A stretch of 64,000 nt of DNA from Acidobacteriota bacterium. GTDB lineage: Bacteria; Acidobacteriota; Thermoanaerobaculia; Gp7-AA8. Of this stretch, positions 25,931-34,926 are shown one piece after another; position 1 is the stretch's first letter, and every line of letters begins with the position of its first letter. A program made the position numbers and the translations under genes. The stretch covers positions 102,551 to 166,550 of the forward strand of contig JAFATB010000002.1 in NCBI GenBank assembly GCA_019244185.1, read 5' to 3'. The notes below the pieces were generated by a model. The model searched no databases. It was not told where the DNA came from and saw only the letters and a program-made list of their open reading frames with translations.

Positions 25931-26797
25931 TCACCGGTTCATGTCGCGGTGCACGATCTCAACGGCATATCCCGCGCCGGCGAGCTCGTTGCCGAGGCGC
26001 TGGCCGATGGCGACGGAGCGGTGCTTGCCGCCGGTGCAGCCGATGCCGATCGTGAGGTAGCTCTTCATCTCTTTGCGGTAGCCGGGCAGCACGTAGCTGA
26101 CGAAGTCGAAGAGGCGGCGGTAGAACTCCGCGTAGCCTTCCTGCGCCTCGAGGTACGCGACGACTTCGGGGTCGACGCCGGTCTTCGGGCGGAGCGCGTC
26201 GACGAAATGCGGGTTCGGGAGAAAGCGCACGTCGAACAGCAGATCGAGGTTGTACGGCAGGCTGTACTTGAAGCCGAACGTGATGATCGTGACGAGCGTC
26301 GACGGCTCCTGCCCCGGAAGCTGGAAGCGCCGCATGATCTCGGCCTTGAGCTCGTGCACCGAGAACTGCGAGGTGTCGAGCACCATGTTCGCGAGCGACT
26401 TCACTTCCGTCAGCGCCGCGCGCTCCGCCTGAATCGCGTCGATGAGCGGACGGTCTTTCGCGAGCGGGTGCGGGCGGCGCGTCTCGGAGTAGCGCCGCGC
26501 GATCACTTCTTCCGAGGCCTCGAGGAAGATGAGGACCGTGTTCGGTACGAGCTTCTGCAGGCGCTCGCGGTAGAAGTTCGGGAAGATGGTCGCGAAGTCG
26601 TGCGTGCGCACGTCGACGACGATGCTCACGCGGTCCGCCTTCTCGTGCGACGACACCTCGTTGAGGTACGGCTCGATCAGCTCGATGGGCAGATTGTCGG
26701 AGCAGTAGAAGCCGAGGTCCTCGAGGGTCGACTGCACGTACGACTTGCCGGAGCCGGAGAGGCCGGTGATGACGACGAGGTACTCGGGGGCGTTCAA
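25931..26797 (-). CDS. rapZ: RNase adapter protein RapZ (nucleotide-binding)
   Basis: 288 residues. The N-terminal P-loop is VVITGLSGSGKSYVQSTLED (about 8-27). The C-terminal domain ends with KSYLTIGIGCTGGKHRSVAI, the RapZ signature. In enterobacteria RapZ directs RNase E to GlmZ; in other phyla it binds nucleotides or UDP-GlcNAc and controls cell-wall or sugar metabolism. TTG 26797 was chosen because GAGGAG lies 11 nt upstream and the length fits. The hprK-rapZ-PTS neighbourhood is the classical one. Confidence 0.94.
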   Translation of the reverse strand: MNAPEYLVVITGLSGSGKSYVQSTLEDLGFYCSDNLPIELIEPYLNEVSSHEKADRVSIVVDVRTHDFATIFPNFYRERLQKLVPNTVLIFLEASEEVIARRYSETRRPHPLAKDRPLIDAIQAERAALTEVKSLANMVLDTSQFSVHELKAEIMRRFQLPGQEPSTLVTIITFGFKYSLPYNLDLLFDVRFLPNPHFVDALRPKTGVDPEVVAYLEAQEGYAEFYRRLFDFVSYVLPGYRKEMKSYLTIGIGCTGGKHRSVAIGQRLGNELAGAGYAVEIVHRDMNR

Positions 26798-26823
26798 GTG
26801 AGCGTTGTCTCCTCGCGCGGCCG

Positions 26824-27906
26824 CTAGCGCTGCCTGCGCGTGCGATCGATGACGTCCGGTGCGAATCGCGTGCGCGAATGGAGGCTGCGCATCTCGGAGC
26901 TGCGCAGCTCCTCGCGATTCGTCGCCGGCAGCGTGTCGGACACGCCCGCGCCCTGCCGCGCGATCTGCTCGTCGATGCGCCGCGTGAACTCGCGCGCGGA
27001 GTCGTAGCCCTGCAGCTTCATGAGGTGGTTGCGCGCGGCGATCTCGACGAGCAGCGCGAGGTTGCGTCCAGACGCGACCGGCAGCCGCACGTACGGCTTC
27101 GACACGCCGAGCAGCTCGTACGTCTCGCCGGTGATGCCGAGGCGATCGTACTCCGCGCCTTCGACCCACTTCTCGAGCTTCACCACGAGATCGATCGGCT
27201 TGACGTCGCGCGTCGAGGCCACGCCGAAGAGGTCTTTGATGTCGATGATGCCGATGCCGCGCAGCTCCATGTGGTGGCGCAGCAGATCGTTCGAATAGCC
27301 GAGGAGCACGTCGTTCGGATGGCGCTTCACGACCACGAGATCGTCGGCGATGAGCCGATGCCCGCGGTAGATGAGGTCGAGCGCGCATTCGCTCTTGCCG
27401 ATGCCGCTGTCGCCGAGGAGCAGCACGCCGATGCCGTAGACGTCGAGGAGACCGGAGTGCATCGTGAGACGCGGCGCCATCGTCTCCTCGAGCGCGTACG
27501 TCGTGCGCGTGATGGTCGTCGACGACATCGCCGGCGTGGAGAAGAGCGGCACCGAGCGCTTCTCGCATTCGACGCGGAACTCGTCCAGCGGCGTGATGCC
27601 TTTGGTCACGATGAAGCAGGAGATGTCGAGGCCGGCGACGTCGCGGATGCGTTTCTCGCGCAGGCGCGGCGGAAGGCTCTGCAGGTACTTCGTCTCCGAC
27701 GCGCCGATGATCTGCACGCGCCACGGCTTGATGTACTCGTAGTAGCCGGCGAACGCGAGGCCGGGCTTCTGCACGCGCGGCCGCGCGATGACACGCGCGA
27801 GACCGTCGTCGCCGGTGACGAGCTTGAGCTGCAGGTCGTCGAGATCGCCGACGCGCAGCGACTCGACGGTCGTCTCGATGAAGTCTTCCTCGGCGGCATC
27901 GGTCAC
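26824..27906 (-). CDS. hprK: HPr(Ser) kinase/phosphorylase
   Basis: 360 residues. Phosphorylates and dephosphorylates HPr on Ser46. The Walker A motif is LLGDSGIGKSECALDLIYRG (about 175-195), followed by HRLIADDLVVV and the HprK signature ELRGIGIIDIKDLFG (about 230-245). About 60 residues after LMKLQG form a charged C-terminal tail with little similarity to the family. GTG 27906 is 6 nt after a TACGAT box and directly behind a terminator, indicating a leaderless mRNA. An ATG further upstream lies in the terminator and is rejected. Confidence 0.95.
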   Translation of the reverse strand: MTDAAEEDFIETTVESLRVGDLDDLQLKLVTGDDGLARVIARPRVQKPGLAFAGYYEYIKPWRVQIIGASETKYLQSLPPRLREKRIRDVAGLDISCFIVTKGITPLDEFRVECEKRSVPLFSTPAMSSTTITRTTYALEETMAPRLTMHSGLLDVYGIGVLLLGDSGIGKSECALDLIYRGHRLIADDLVVVKRHPNDVLLGYSNDLLRHHMELRGIGIIDIKDLFGVASTRDVKPIDLVVKLEKWVEGAEYDRLGITGETYELLGVSKPYVRLPVASGRNLALLVEIAARNHLMKLQGYDSAREFTRRIDEQIARQGAGVSDTLPATNREELRSSEMRSLHSRTRFAPDVIDRTRRQR

Positions 27907-27912
27907 GTCCCT

Positions 27913-27918
27913 ATCGTA
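27913..27918 (-). promoter_or_regulatory. -10 box (TACGAT) of leaderless hprK
   Basis: TACGAT, 6 nt before GTG 27906. The upstream terminator occupies the -35 position, so no -35 box is visible. Confidence 0.5.
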
Positions 27919-27922
27919 CCCG

Positions 27923-27956
27923 AAACGAAATGGCCGGCAGGTTGCCCCGCCGGCCA
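27923..27956 (-). terminator. Intrinsic terminator after the GWxTD genes
   Basis: On the minus strand TGGCCGGC, a 10-nt loop and GCCGGCCA form an 8-bp stem followed by TTTCGTTT. It ends the GWxTD transcript 25 nt after the last stop codon and separates it from hprK. Confidence 0.75.
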
Positions 27957-27981
27957 CGAAGAACACGCGTGTGGTGCGTTG

Positions 27982-28641
27982 CTACTTCTTGACGACCGAG
28001 GCCGCGGCGACCGACTCGAAGATCGCATCGAGGTCTGCCTGCTGCTTCTTGTCCTTCAGCGCCATCTTGCCGTTTACCAGATCCACGGTCACACCGGTGA
28101 TGAGCTCTTCGCGCTGGAGACCGGGGACACTCTTGCGGAAGAACGTGAATGTGAAATCGCGGAACGTCGAGCCGGGCGTGGTCGTTGCGGCCCGGGAACC
28201 GTCTTCGGCCGGCCCGAGCCCGCCGCTCGTCCCGCCGACATTGTTCGGGTCGACCATCGGCTTGTTGACGCGCTTCGTGGTGACCTTCCGGTCGGTGATC
28301 TCTACGCTGTCGGGGGCGCCGAACAGGACGAGCATCTTTCCGCCGATCGTCTGCGAACCCTTGACTTTGCCGAAGCTGAGGTACTTGTCGGCGATGGCCG
28401 TACGTTTCTCGACTTCCGCCAGCCACGCCGTACCGCCGCGGCTGGCGACGAAGTCGTCGACGAACGTCTCCGCCTCGGCCGAAGTCGAGATTCCCGCCCA
28501 CTGCATCCGTTCGGCGCTGGTCATGAAGTACGCCTGCGGCGACTGCCCCCAGTCGGCGAGTGGGCCGGGAGGATTCGCGTGAACGACGGCAGCCGACAGC
28601 AATCCGCCAAGGCCGAGAACGAAAGCGAGGATGCGCTTCAT
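27982..28641 (-). CDS. GWxTD-domain secreted protein, paralogue 1
   Basis: 219 residues. Signal peptide RILAFVLGLGGLLSAAVVHA. The domain core is ADWGQSPQAYFMTSAERMQW (about 29-48), ending in a conserved DLDAIFESVAAASVVKK tail. GWxTD proteins are abundant in Acidobacteriota and Bacteroidota; function unknown, exported. It is clearly a duplicate of the next gene: YLSFGKVKGSQTIGGKMLVL and the last ~20 residues are nearly identical. It starts 13 nt after that gene, so the two are co-transcribed. Confidence 0.85.
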   Translation of the reverse strand: MKRILAFVLGLGGLLSAAVVHANPPGPLADWGQSPQAYFMTSAERMQWAGISTSAEAETFVDDFVASRGGTAWLAEVEKRTAIADKYLSFGKVKGSQTIGGKMLVLFGAPDSVEITDRKVTTKRVNKPMVDPNNVGGTSGGLGPAEDGSRAATTTPGSTFRDFTFTFFRKSVPGLQREELITGVTVDLVNGKMALKDKKQQADLDAIFESVAAASVVKK

Positions 28642-28654
28642 CGTTCCCGTTGCC

Positions 28655-29317
28655 TTATTTTTTGACGACCGAGGCCGCGGCGACCGACTCGAAGATCGTG
28701 TCGAGGTCGGCCTGCTGCTTCTTGTCCTTGAGCGCGGCCTTGCCGCTGCCGAGATCGACGGTGACGGTCGTGTCGAGCTGCTCGCGGTTCAGGCCCGGGA
28801 CGCTCTTGCCGTAGAACGTGAACGAGAAGTCGCGGAACGACTGGCCGGGCGCGAGCGTCGCGTTGGTGCGGCCTCCGTCTTCGACCGGCGCGCCGCCGGC
28901 GCTACGGCCGGACGCGGCGTACGAGCCCGGATCGGGAGGAGCGGCGTTGTAGTGATGCTTCGCGGCGCGGTCGTTGATCGCGACGCTCGCCGGCGCGCCG
29001 AAGAGCACGAGCATCTTGCCGCCGATCGTCTCCGAACCCTTGGTCTTGCCGAAGCTCAGGTACTTGTCGGCCATCGCGGCGCGCTTCTCGGTCTCGGCGA
29101 CGAACGCCTGTCCGCCGCGCTTGGCGACGAAGTCGTTCACGAAGGCTTCCGCTTCCTGATCGGTGGCGAGCTTGTCCCACTGCGCCTTCTCGGCCGCGGT
29201 CATGAAGTAAGCCTGCGGCGACTTGGCCCAGTCGACGTACTTCTGTCCTTGCGGCGCCGCCTGCATCGCGGCCGCAACCAGCATCGCGGACACCATCACG
29301 GTCATCGTGCGTTTCAT
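28655..29317 (-). CDS. GWxTD-domain secreted protein, paralogue 2
   Basis: 220 residues. Signal peptide with MTVMVSAMLVAAAMQAAP. Core VDWAKSPQAYFMTAAEKAQW, YLSFGKTKGSETIGGKMLVL, and a C-terminal tail identical to paralogue 1 over the last ~10 residues. AGGAGGAG lies 7 nt before ATG 29317. It has its own candidate promoter at 29366-29371. Together with paralogues 1 and 3 it forms a tandem family between hpf and hprK. Confidence 0.85.
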   Translation of the reverse strand: MKRTMTVMVSAMLVAAAMQAAPQGQKYVDWAKSPQAYFMTAAEKAQWDKLATDQEAEAFVNDFVAKRGGQAFVAETEKRAAMADKYLSFGKTKGSETIGGKMLVLFGAPASVAINDRAAKHHYNAAPPDPGSYAASGRSAGGAPVEDGGRTNATLAPGQSFRDFSFTFYGKSVPGLNREQLDTTVTVDLGSGKAALKDKKQQADLDTIFESVAAASVVKK

Positions 29318-29365
29318 GGATTTCTCCTCCTGCTGTCGGTCTACGCTGAAAAATGGGATCGCGCG

Positions 29366-29371
29366 ATAGTA
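29366..29371 (-). promoter_or_regulatory. Candidate -10 box (TACTAT) of GWxTD paralogues 2 and 1
   Basis: TACTAT in the gap between GWxTD genes 3 and 2, downstream of two hairpins. It would give a leader of about 43 nt with a strong ribosome-binding site. Confidence 0.4.
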
Positions 29372-29381
29372 CAAAGAACTG

Positions 29382-29424
29382 AGGCGCCGGAATTCCGGTG
29401 CCTGTGACAATCGAGCGAATTGTC
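29382..29424 (-). terminator. Two adjacent hairpins after GWxTD paralogue 3
   Basis: GACAAT-(7)-ATTGTC (29406-29424) and a nearly perfect 22-bp palindrome, AGGCGCCGGAA/TTCCGGTGCCT (29382-29403). They begin 9 nt after the stop codon of paralogue 3. They probably end or attenuate the rpoN-hpf transcript. Confidence 0.5.
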
Positions 29425-29432
29425 GGGAGGAG

Positions 29433-30032
29433 CTACTCGACGATCGACGCGCGCGCGGCGGCCTCGAACGCATCGGCGAGACGCTGCTCCATGCGCGGAT
29501 CGCGGATGCGATCCCTGCCGCTGGAGGCAGCGACTTCGACGGAGACGTCGAGCCGCTCCTGCGGCAGCGACGGCGTGGTCTGCCGCGTGAACGTCATGAC
29601 GTAGATCTTCACGGAGCTATCGGCCGCGGCGGCGCCGCCACGCGCGATCGCGGTCGGATCGGGCTGCGCGGCTGCGCGCTTTGGCGGCTCCTGCACGGTC
29701 ATACTCGCGGGCGTGCCGAGGAGGATCAGCAGCTTGCCGCGCAGCGTGTCGGAGCCCTGCGTCTTGCCGACGGTGAGGAACTTGTTGGCCTGTTCGACGC
29801 GCTGCTCGACTTCCGCGCCGAAGCCTTTCGCGCGCTTGTTGAGAAAGCTCGCGATGAACGTCTCCGCTTCGGCCTCGGTCGACACGGTGCTCCACTGCTC
29901 GCGCTCGGCCTTGGTCATGAAGTACGCCTGCGCGCTGCGGCTCCAGTGCGCGAAGCGGCCGAGGTCCGCCGGCGCGGCGTTCATGGAGAACGCCAGCGCC
30001 AGCGTAATGACGATGACGAGCGAGCGCCGCAC
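29433..30032 (-). CDS. GWxTD-domain secreted protein, paralogue 3
   Basis: 199 residues. Signal peptide SLVIVITLALAFSMNAAP; core FAHWSRSAQAYFMTKAEREQW; FLTVGKTQGSDTLRGKLLIL aligns with the other two paralogues but the C-terminal third has diverged (no VVKK tail). GTG 30032 follows the hpf stop by 3 nt, so this copy is coupled to hpf, whereas copies 2 and 1 have a separate promoter. Exported; function unknown. Confidence 0.83.
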   Translation of the reverse strand: MRRSLVIVITLALAFSMNAAPADLGRFAHWSRSAQAYFMTKAEREQWSTVSTEAEAETFIASFLNKRAKGFGAEVEQRVEQANKFLTVGKTQGSDTLRGKLLILLGTPASMTVQEPPKRAAAQPDPTAIARGGAAAADSSVKIYVMTFTRQTTPSLPQERLDVSVEVAASSGRDRIRDPRMEQRLADAFEAAARASIVE

Positions 30033-30035
30033 GCG

Positions 30036-30599
30036 TCAGAACTCCGGCGCGATCAGGCCGAGGTTGTTGTCGCGGCGCTTGTAGATGACGGAGACGCGGT
30101 CGGTGTCGATGTCGCGGAAGACGATGAACTCGTTCTTCGACTCGTCGAGCCGCAGTGCCGCTTCCTCGATCGACATCGGACGGATGGAGATGTTGTTCGT
30201 CTTCACGATGCGCGGCGCGCGCTGCTGCGTTTCCTCGCGGAGCTGGCCCGGCTCGAGGACCTGCACGGCCCATTCGGTGACCTTGCGGCCGTTGCCTTCC
30301 TTGCGGTGATGGTCGCGGATCTTCTTGCGGTTCTTCTGGGCCTGGCGTTTCAGATGATCGAGGGCCGCGTTGATCGCGTCCTGCATCGAGTCATCCGACT
30401 CCTGCACGGTCTTGACGTCGTGTTCTTTGCCTTTGATGAGGATCTCGCAGATGTTGCGGTACTTCTCGACCTGCAGCACGACGCGCACGTCGATGACGTC
30501 GTCGAAGAGCTTCTCCTGAATCTTGGCGAGCTTCTTCTCGACCAGGTCGCGGATGTCGGGAGGGATCTCGTAATTGCGGCCGGAAATCTCGGTTGCCAT
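30036..30599 (-). CDS. hpf: Ribosome hibernation promoting factor, long form
   Basis: 187 residues. N-terminal S30AE domain (MATEISGRNYEIPPDIRDLV, FDDVIDVRVVLQVEKY) binds the 30S decoding site, and the C-terminal domain (NISIRPMSIEEAALRLDESKNEFIVFRD, about 135-162) mediates 100S dimer formation. The long form is usual outside gamma-proteobacteria. GAGGTG precedes ATG 30599. It follows rpoN by 14 nt, the conserved order. Confidence 0.95.
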   Translation of the reverse strand: MATEISGRNYEIPPDIRDLVEKKLAKIQEKLFDDVIDVRVVLQVEKYRNICEILIKGKEHDVKTVQESDDSMQDAINAALDHLKRQAQKNRKKIRDHHRKEGNGRKVTEWAVQVLEPGQLREETQQRAPRIVKTNNISIRPMSIEEAALRLDESKNEFIVFRDIDTDRVSVIYKRRDNNLGLIAPEF

Positions 30600-30613
30600 G
30601 ACTACACCTCGAA

Positions 30614-32065
30614 CTAAAAGATTTGTTTGCGGTCCGTGGACGACGGGATGTTCAGCTCGTCGCGATACTTCGCCACGGTCCGGCGGGCGATGTTGATCCC
30701 CTCGTCGTTGAGGATCTTCATGATCTTCGAGTCGCTGAGGGGCTTCCGCGGGTCCTCGTTCTCGATGTAGCCCTGAATCTTCTTCTTCACCGTGAGGGAC
30801 GAGATGTCCTCGCCCGTATCGGAGTCGATTCCGCTGTGGAAGAAGTACTTCATCAGAAAGAGGCCGCGCGGCGTGTGCATGTACTTGTTGGACACGACGC
30901 GGGAGACGGTGGACTCGTGCATCTGGATGTCGTCGGCGACGTCGCGCAGCACGAGCGGGCGGAGGAAGTCGATGCCGCGCTCGAGGAACTCGCGCTGGTG
31001 TTTGACGATCGACTCGGCCACCTTGTAGATCGTCCGCTGGCGCTGGTCGAGCGACTTGATGAGCCAGACCGCGGAGCGGATCTTGTCTTTGATGTAGTTG
31101 ACGGTCTCGCCGTCGGACTTCGAGTCCATCGAGTTGAGCATGGCGCGATAGCCGCCGTTGATGCGCAGCTTGGGCATGCCGTCCTCGTTGAGGACGATCA
31201 CGTATTCGTCGCTGACCTTGTGCACGTAGACGTCGGGCTCGACGTAGATCGCTCGCTCATTGGAGTATTTCCTCCCCGGCTTCGGATCGAGATGCTTGAT
31301 CAGCTCGACCACGCTCTCGAGCGTCTTGAGGTCGATGCCGAGCGTCTTCGCGAGCGGAACGAACTTCCGCTGCATGAACTCGTCCCAGTGGTCGCGCACG
31401 ATGACGTCGACGAGCGGCGCATCGAGCTCGAGGAAGTGCAGCTGAAGGAGGAGGCATTCGCGCAGATCGCGCGCGCCGACGCCGATCGGGTCGAGCGACT
31501 GCACCGCGCTCACGGCCTTCTCGACTTCGTCGGCCGGATAGCCGCCGGACGCCATGATCTCCTCGTCGCTGGCGCGGAGATAGCCGTCTTCATCGATGTT
31601 GCCGATGATGAACTGCGCGATCTCTTTGGTGCGCGGCGAGGCGTCGGACATCGACAGCTGCCAGGTGAGGTGATCGGAGAGGTTCGGCGGCCGCGTGAGC
31701 GTGTTCTCGATGGGGAACTCTTCATGTTCCTCCCCCATCCCCCGCGGGTTGTAGCCGTACTCGATGTAGTCCTGAAAGTACGCGTCGTAGTCGATCTCGT
31801 CGAAGGAGTCTTTCTCCTTCTCTTTCGTCTCGACTTTCGGCGCTTCCTCGGTCTCGCTCTTCGCTTCCGCTTCTTCCGCGGGCGTCTCCTCGGCCTTCGC
31901 CTCTTCGGCGGTCTCCTCGAGGAGCGGGTTTTCGAGCAGCTCCTGGTTGAGCACTTCCTGGAGCTCGAGTTTCGAGAGCTGCAGCAGCTTGATCGCCTGC
32001 TGCAGCGACGGCGTCATGATCAGCTTTTGGCTGAGTTTTAGATGAAGCTTCTGTTCAAGTGCCAT
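30614..32065 (-). CDS. rpoN: RNA polymerase sigma-54 factor
   Basis: 483 residues. Region I starts LHLKLSQKLIMTPSLQQAI with the usual Gln/Leu pattern; residues ~45-95 are the acidic region (EEAKAEETPAEEAEAK); the core-binding and HTH regions follow; the RpoN box is ARRTVAKYRDELNIPSS at the end. It needs AAA+ activators, none of which is encoded here. Gene order lptC/A-lptB-rpoN-hpf is the classical one of Proteobacteria and Acidobacteriota. Confidence 0.96.
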   Translation of the reverse strand: MALEQKLHLKLSQKLIMTPSLQQAIKLLQLSKLELQEVLNQELLENPLLEETAEEAKAEETPAEEAEAKSETEEAPKVETKEKEKDSFDEIDYDAYFQDYIEYGYNPRGMGEEHEEFPIENTLTRPPNLSDHLTWQLSMSDASPRTKEIAQFIIGNIDEDGYLRASDEEIMASGGYPADEVEKAVSAVQSLDPIGVGARDLRECLLLQLHFLELDAPLVDVIVRDHWDEFMQRKFVPLAKTLGIDLKTLESVVELIKHLDPKPGRKYSNERAIYVEPDVYVHKVSDEYVIVLNEDGMPKLRINGGYRAMLNSMDSKSDGETVNYIKDKIRSAVWLIKSLDQRQRTIYKVAESIVKHQREFLERGIDFLRPLVLRDVADDIQMHESTVSRVVSNKYMHTPRGLFLMKYFFHSGIDSDTGEDISSLTVKKKIQGYIENEDPRKPLSDSKIMKILNDEGINIARRTVAKYRDELNIPSSTDRKQIF

Positions 32066-32098
32066 GGTCCGGTGGGGTACTGCTTCTCGCGGCCTCGC

Positions 32099-32857
32099 TC
32101 AGTTCAGATTGAAAGTCTCACCCAGGTAGATACGCCGGACCTCCGCGTCGGCCGAGAGGCTTTCCGGTTCTCCCTGCCGGAAGATCTCCCCTTCTTTGAT
32201 GATATAGGCGCGATCTGTGATCTTCAAAGTTTCCCGTACGTTATGGTCGGTGATGAGGATCCCGATCCCGCGGGCGCGGAGTTGCGACACGATGCGCTGA
32301 ATCTCGAAGACCGCGATTGGATCGATTCCTGCAAACGGCTCATCTAGCAAGATGAATGCCGGATTGATCGCGAGGCTCCGCGCGATCTCCACGCGCCGCC
32401 GCTCCCCTCCCGACAATGCATACGCCCGGCTCCGCGCGATGTGCGTGATGCCGAACTCCTCGAGCAGCTGCCGCGTACGGCGCTGACGCTCCGCGAGCGG
32501 AAGGTTCATCGTCTCGAAGACCGAGAGCAGATTCTCTTCGACGGTGAGCTTGCGGAACACGGACGCTTCCTGCGGCAGATAGCTGATGCCGCGCTGCGCG
32601 CGGAGATACATCGGCAGCGACGTGATGTCGTCGTCGCCCAGCGCCACCGTTCCGCCGTCGGGACGCACGAGGCCGACGATCATGTAGAACGTCGTCGTCT
32701 TGCCCGCGCCGTTCGGGCCGAGGAGACCGACAATCTCGCCTTGCGCGATGTCCACCGAGACGTCGCGCACCACGCGGCGGCCCTTGTACACCTTCACGAG
32801 ATGCGTCGCCGTGAGGCGGAGCGGGGCGGCAACGGCGGCGTTGGGCGCGTCAGGCAT
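32099..32857 (-). CDS. lptB: LPS export ABC transporter ATPase LptB
   Basis: 252 residues. Powers LPS extraction with LptF/LptG. Walker [17 protein letters not shown] (about 48-63), signature [18 protein letters not shown], Walker [14 protein letters not shown], switch His in [10 protein letters not shown]. The C-terminal [19 protein letters not shown] is characteristic of LptB. The partner permease is the fused LptFG at 13.9-16.3 kb. TAATCT lies 8 nt before ATG 32857 with no Shine-Dalgarno, so it may have a leaderless transcript of its own. Confidence 0.96.
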   Translation of the reverse strand: MPDAPNAAVAAPLRLTATHLVKVYKGRRVVRDVSVDIAQGEIVGLLGPNGAGKTTTFYMIVGLVRPDGGTVALGDDDITSLPMYLRAQRGISYLPQEASVFRKLTVEENLLSVFETMNLPLAERQRRTRQLLEEFGITHIARSRAYALSGGERRRVEIARSLAINPAFILLDEPFAGIDPIAVFEIQRIVSQLRARGIGILITDHNVRETLKITDRAYIIKEGEIFRQGEPESLSADAEVRRIYLGETFNLN

Positions 32858-32865
32858 GCGCGCGG

Positions 32866-32871
32866 AGATTA
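32866..32871 (-). promoter_or_regulatory. -10 box (TAATCT) of leaderless lptB
   Basis: TAATCT, 8 nt upstream of the lptB ATG, in the 40-nt gap after lptCA. A weak match to consensus (TAnnnT only), but its spacing equals that of the other leaderless starts. Confidence 0.4.
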
Positions 32872-32897
32872 CATCAGAAGTCGCGCCAGCCGCCGCA

Positions 32898-34883
32898 TCA
32901 GCCGTCGTGCTTGTACGTCCCTTTCGTCTGACCGGCGGGACTGACGACCTGCACTTTGTTCTTCGTGAGATCGAAGACGATCTGCTGCCCGGTCACCGAG
33001 CCGGTCGGATCCGTCACCGTCGCGGGCGAGCCGAAGAAGTAGATCATCTTCTTGTCGACGTAGTACGTGGCCTTGTCGCCGGTGCCTTTGCGCTGCGTCG
33101 GCGCCTCCGCGACGTTGACCGCGTTCTCCGCTTCGATGCGCTGGATCTTGTGATTCTCATCGAGGTAGAACGACGCCTTCTCCGACTTCAGCGTGCGCGT
33201 CTCGTCGACGATCGTGACCTTGTTGAGCAAATCGATGCGCCGGTCGTTCTTCCTCGCCACCAGCTGCTCGCTCGTCGATTCGACCGGCGTCTTCCGCGCC
33301 TCGGTGCCCGTGTTGTAGAGCAGCGTGCGCACGCCGCCGCGCGCCGTGATCTGGTCGCCGCTGCCGATGACCTGCAGTTCCGCCGCGAGAATCGTGTTCG
33401 TGTCCTGCCACGCGCGCACGTTGCCCGAGAACACCGCGCTCTTGTCCGCCTGCCGCATCACCACCTGATCGGAGTTGACGAAGACCGGCTTGCCCGATGG
33501 GAAGAGACTCGTCGACTCGGCCGTCGCCGCTTTCCCCTTCGACGCGAGCTGCGCGATGACCGAGCCGGTCGCGCGCGCGGTCTGTGCCTTCGGCGAGAAT
33601 TCAATTTGCTTCGCTTTGAGCGTCGAGCCGTCGGAGACGACCGTCGCCTGCCAGCCGGGATCGGTCGTGAGCACGACGCGGTCGTTGACGATGTCGTAGT
33701 TCGCGCGGAACGCCGACGCGGTCGTGCGCGGATCGGTGTAGTGGAACGCGCCTTCGAGCAGCGCCGTCGACGCGTGGTGCGCGTTCTGGTCGAACCACAC
33801 CGTGGCGTGCTCGGCCTGGATCTGCCGCGGCGTCTCGCCGAGCTCTTTCATCACCACCTGCCAGTCGGCGCGGATCTCGGAGACCGCTTTGTTCGCGAGC
33901 GCGATGCGAAACGTGCGCGCGACGATGTCGCGCTTCGGCGGGCCGTCGAGGATCGCGTGCACCGGCGCGGGTCCGCTGCTCGTCGCATTGATGGCGCTGA
34001 TCTGGCCGTCGCCGCCGACTTCGGTGAAGAAGCCGTCGGAGAGGATCTCCTTGCGTCCGCCGAGGTTCTCGCCGGGGCCGGGCGCGGCGGACATCACGAT
34101 GTCGCAGTGGCCGGTGCCCTGCAGCCCGACGAGATGCTTGCGGTCCTGCGTGAAGCGGCCGATGACGTAGTCGGATTTGACGACGTCGGCGACGCGCGTC
34201 ATCTCGACGTTCCGCTGGAACTCGACGATGTTCTCGCGCCGCTTGAACATGCTCTCGTCTCCCTTGAGCGTCATCGGCGCCTCGGCCGGCGTCGCGGGAG
34301 TCATCACGGCGCTGACGTTCTTGAAGAGGCGCAGCGTCTCGCCCTGCACGTCGAGGTCGAGCGCGCCGGCGTTGCCGTTCCAGCGGTCGACGCGGAACTG
34401 CACGGGGATGTCGTTCGTGAGGCGGCTGCCGTCGTAGTGGATCTCGGCCGTGCGGATCTCGACGTTGTCGCTCGACACCACGCGCACGCCGCCTTTCGCC
34501 TCCGCTTCTTTCGTCTGGCTGTTGAACTGCGCCTGCGGACAGGAGAGGTCGTACGTGAGGCCGTTCGGCCGATACAGCGTGAGCGCGACGTTCTCGAGCG
34601 TCGTCCAGCCCGACGCGTAGCCGACGACGCGCTGCGCGCGAATGCGCGCGACGACCCGGCCGCCGATCGTCTGCACGTCTTCGAAGGTGCGCGACTCCGC
34701 GAGCGGTCGCTCGCCGTTACGCGACGACGCGACCGGCTGGCCGCCGCTGCGGTCGCGCTGGGAACTCGTCTTCTTGAAGTTGAAGTAGATGATCGCGATG
34801 AACGCGACGATCGCGAGCGGCAGCGCCACGCGGAGGACTCGGATGGTGCGCTGCATGTCGTTGCGCCGTAACACCTTTGCCAC
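32898..34883 (-). CDS. LptC-LptA (OstA-like) fusion, periplasmic LPS bridge protein
   Basis: 661 residues, far longer than LptC (~190) or LptA (~180). One N-terminal membrane helix ([18 protein letters not shown], about 18-35) anchors it as in LptC. Then come repeated beta-jellyroll segments with OstA/LptA signatures ([70 protein letters not shown]). It probably forms the membrane-anchored groove that carries LPS across the periplasm. Start GTG 34883 or ATG 34856. Direct neighbour of lptB. The exact LptC/LptA boundary was not resolved. Confidence 0.85.
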   Translation of the reverse strand: MAKVLRRNDMQRTIRVLRVALPLAIVAFIAIIYFNFKKTSSQRDRSGGQPVASSRNGERPLAESRTFEDVQTIGGRVVARIRAQRVVGYASGWTTLENVALTLYRPNGLTYDLSCPQAQFNSQTKEAEAKGGVRVVSSDNVEIRTAEIHYDGSRLTNDIPVQFRVDRWNGNAGALDLDVQGETLRLFKNVSAVMTPATPAEAPMTLKGDESMFKRRENIVEFQRNVEMTRVADVVKSDYVIGRFTQDRKHLVGLQGTGHCDIVMSAAPGPGENLGGRKEILSDGFFTEVGGDGQISAINATSSGPAPVHAILDGPPKRDIVARTFRIALANKAVSEIRADWQVVMKELGETPRQIQAEHATVWFDQNAHHASTALLEGAFHYTDPRTTASAFRANYDIVNDRVVLTTDPGWQATVVSDGSTLKAKQIEFSPKAQTARATGSVIAQLASKGKAATAESTSLFPSGKPVFVNSDQVVMRQADKSAVFSGNVRAWQDTNTILAAELQVIGSGDQITARGGVRTLLYNTGTEARKTPVESTSEQLVARKNDRRIDLLNKVTIVDETRTLKSEKASFYLDENHKIQRIEAENAVNVAEAPTQRKGTGDKATYYVDKKMIYFFGSPATVTDPTGSVTGQQIVFDLTKNKVQVVSPAGQTKGTYKHDG

Positions 34884-34926
34884 GAAATTCGTTCCGGCGA
34901 CTCAGTATTGTGAAGGAGACACGAAC

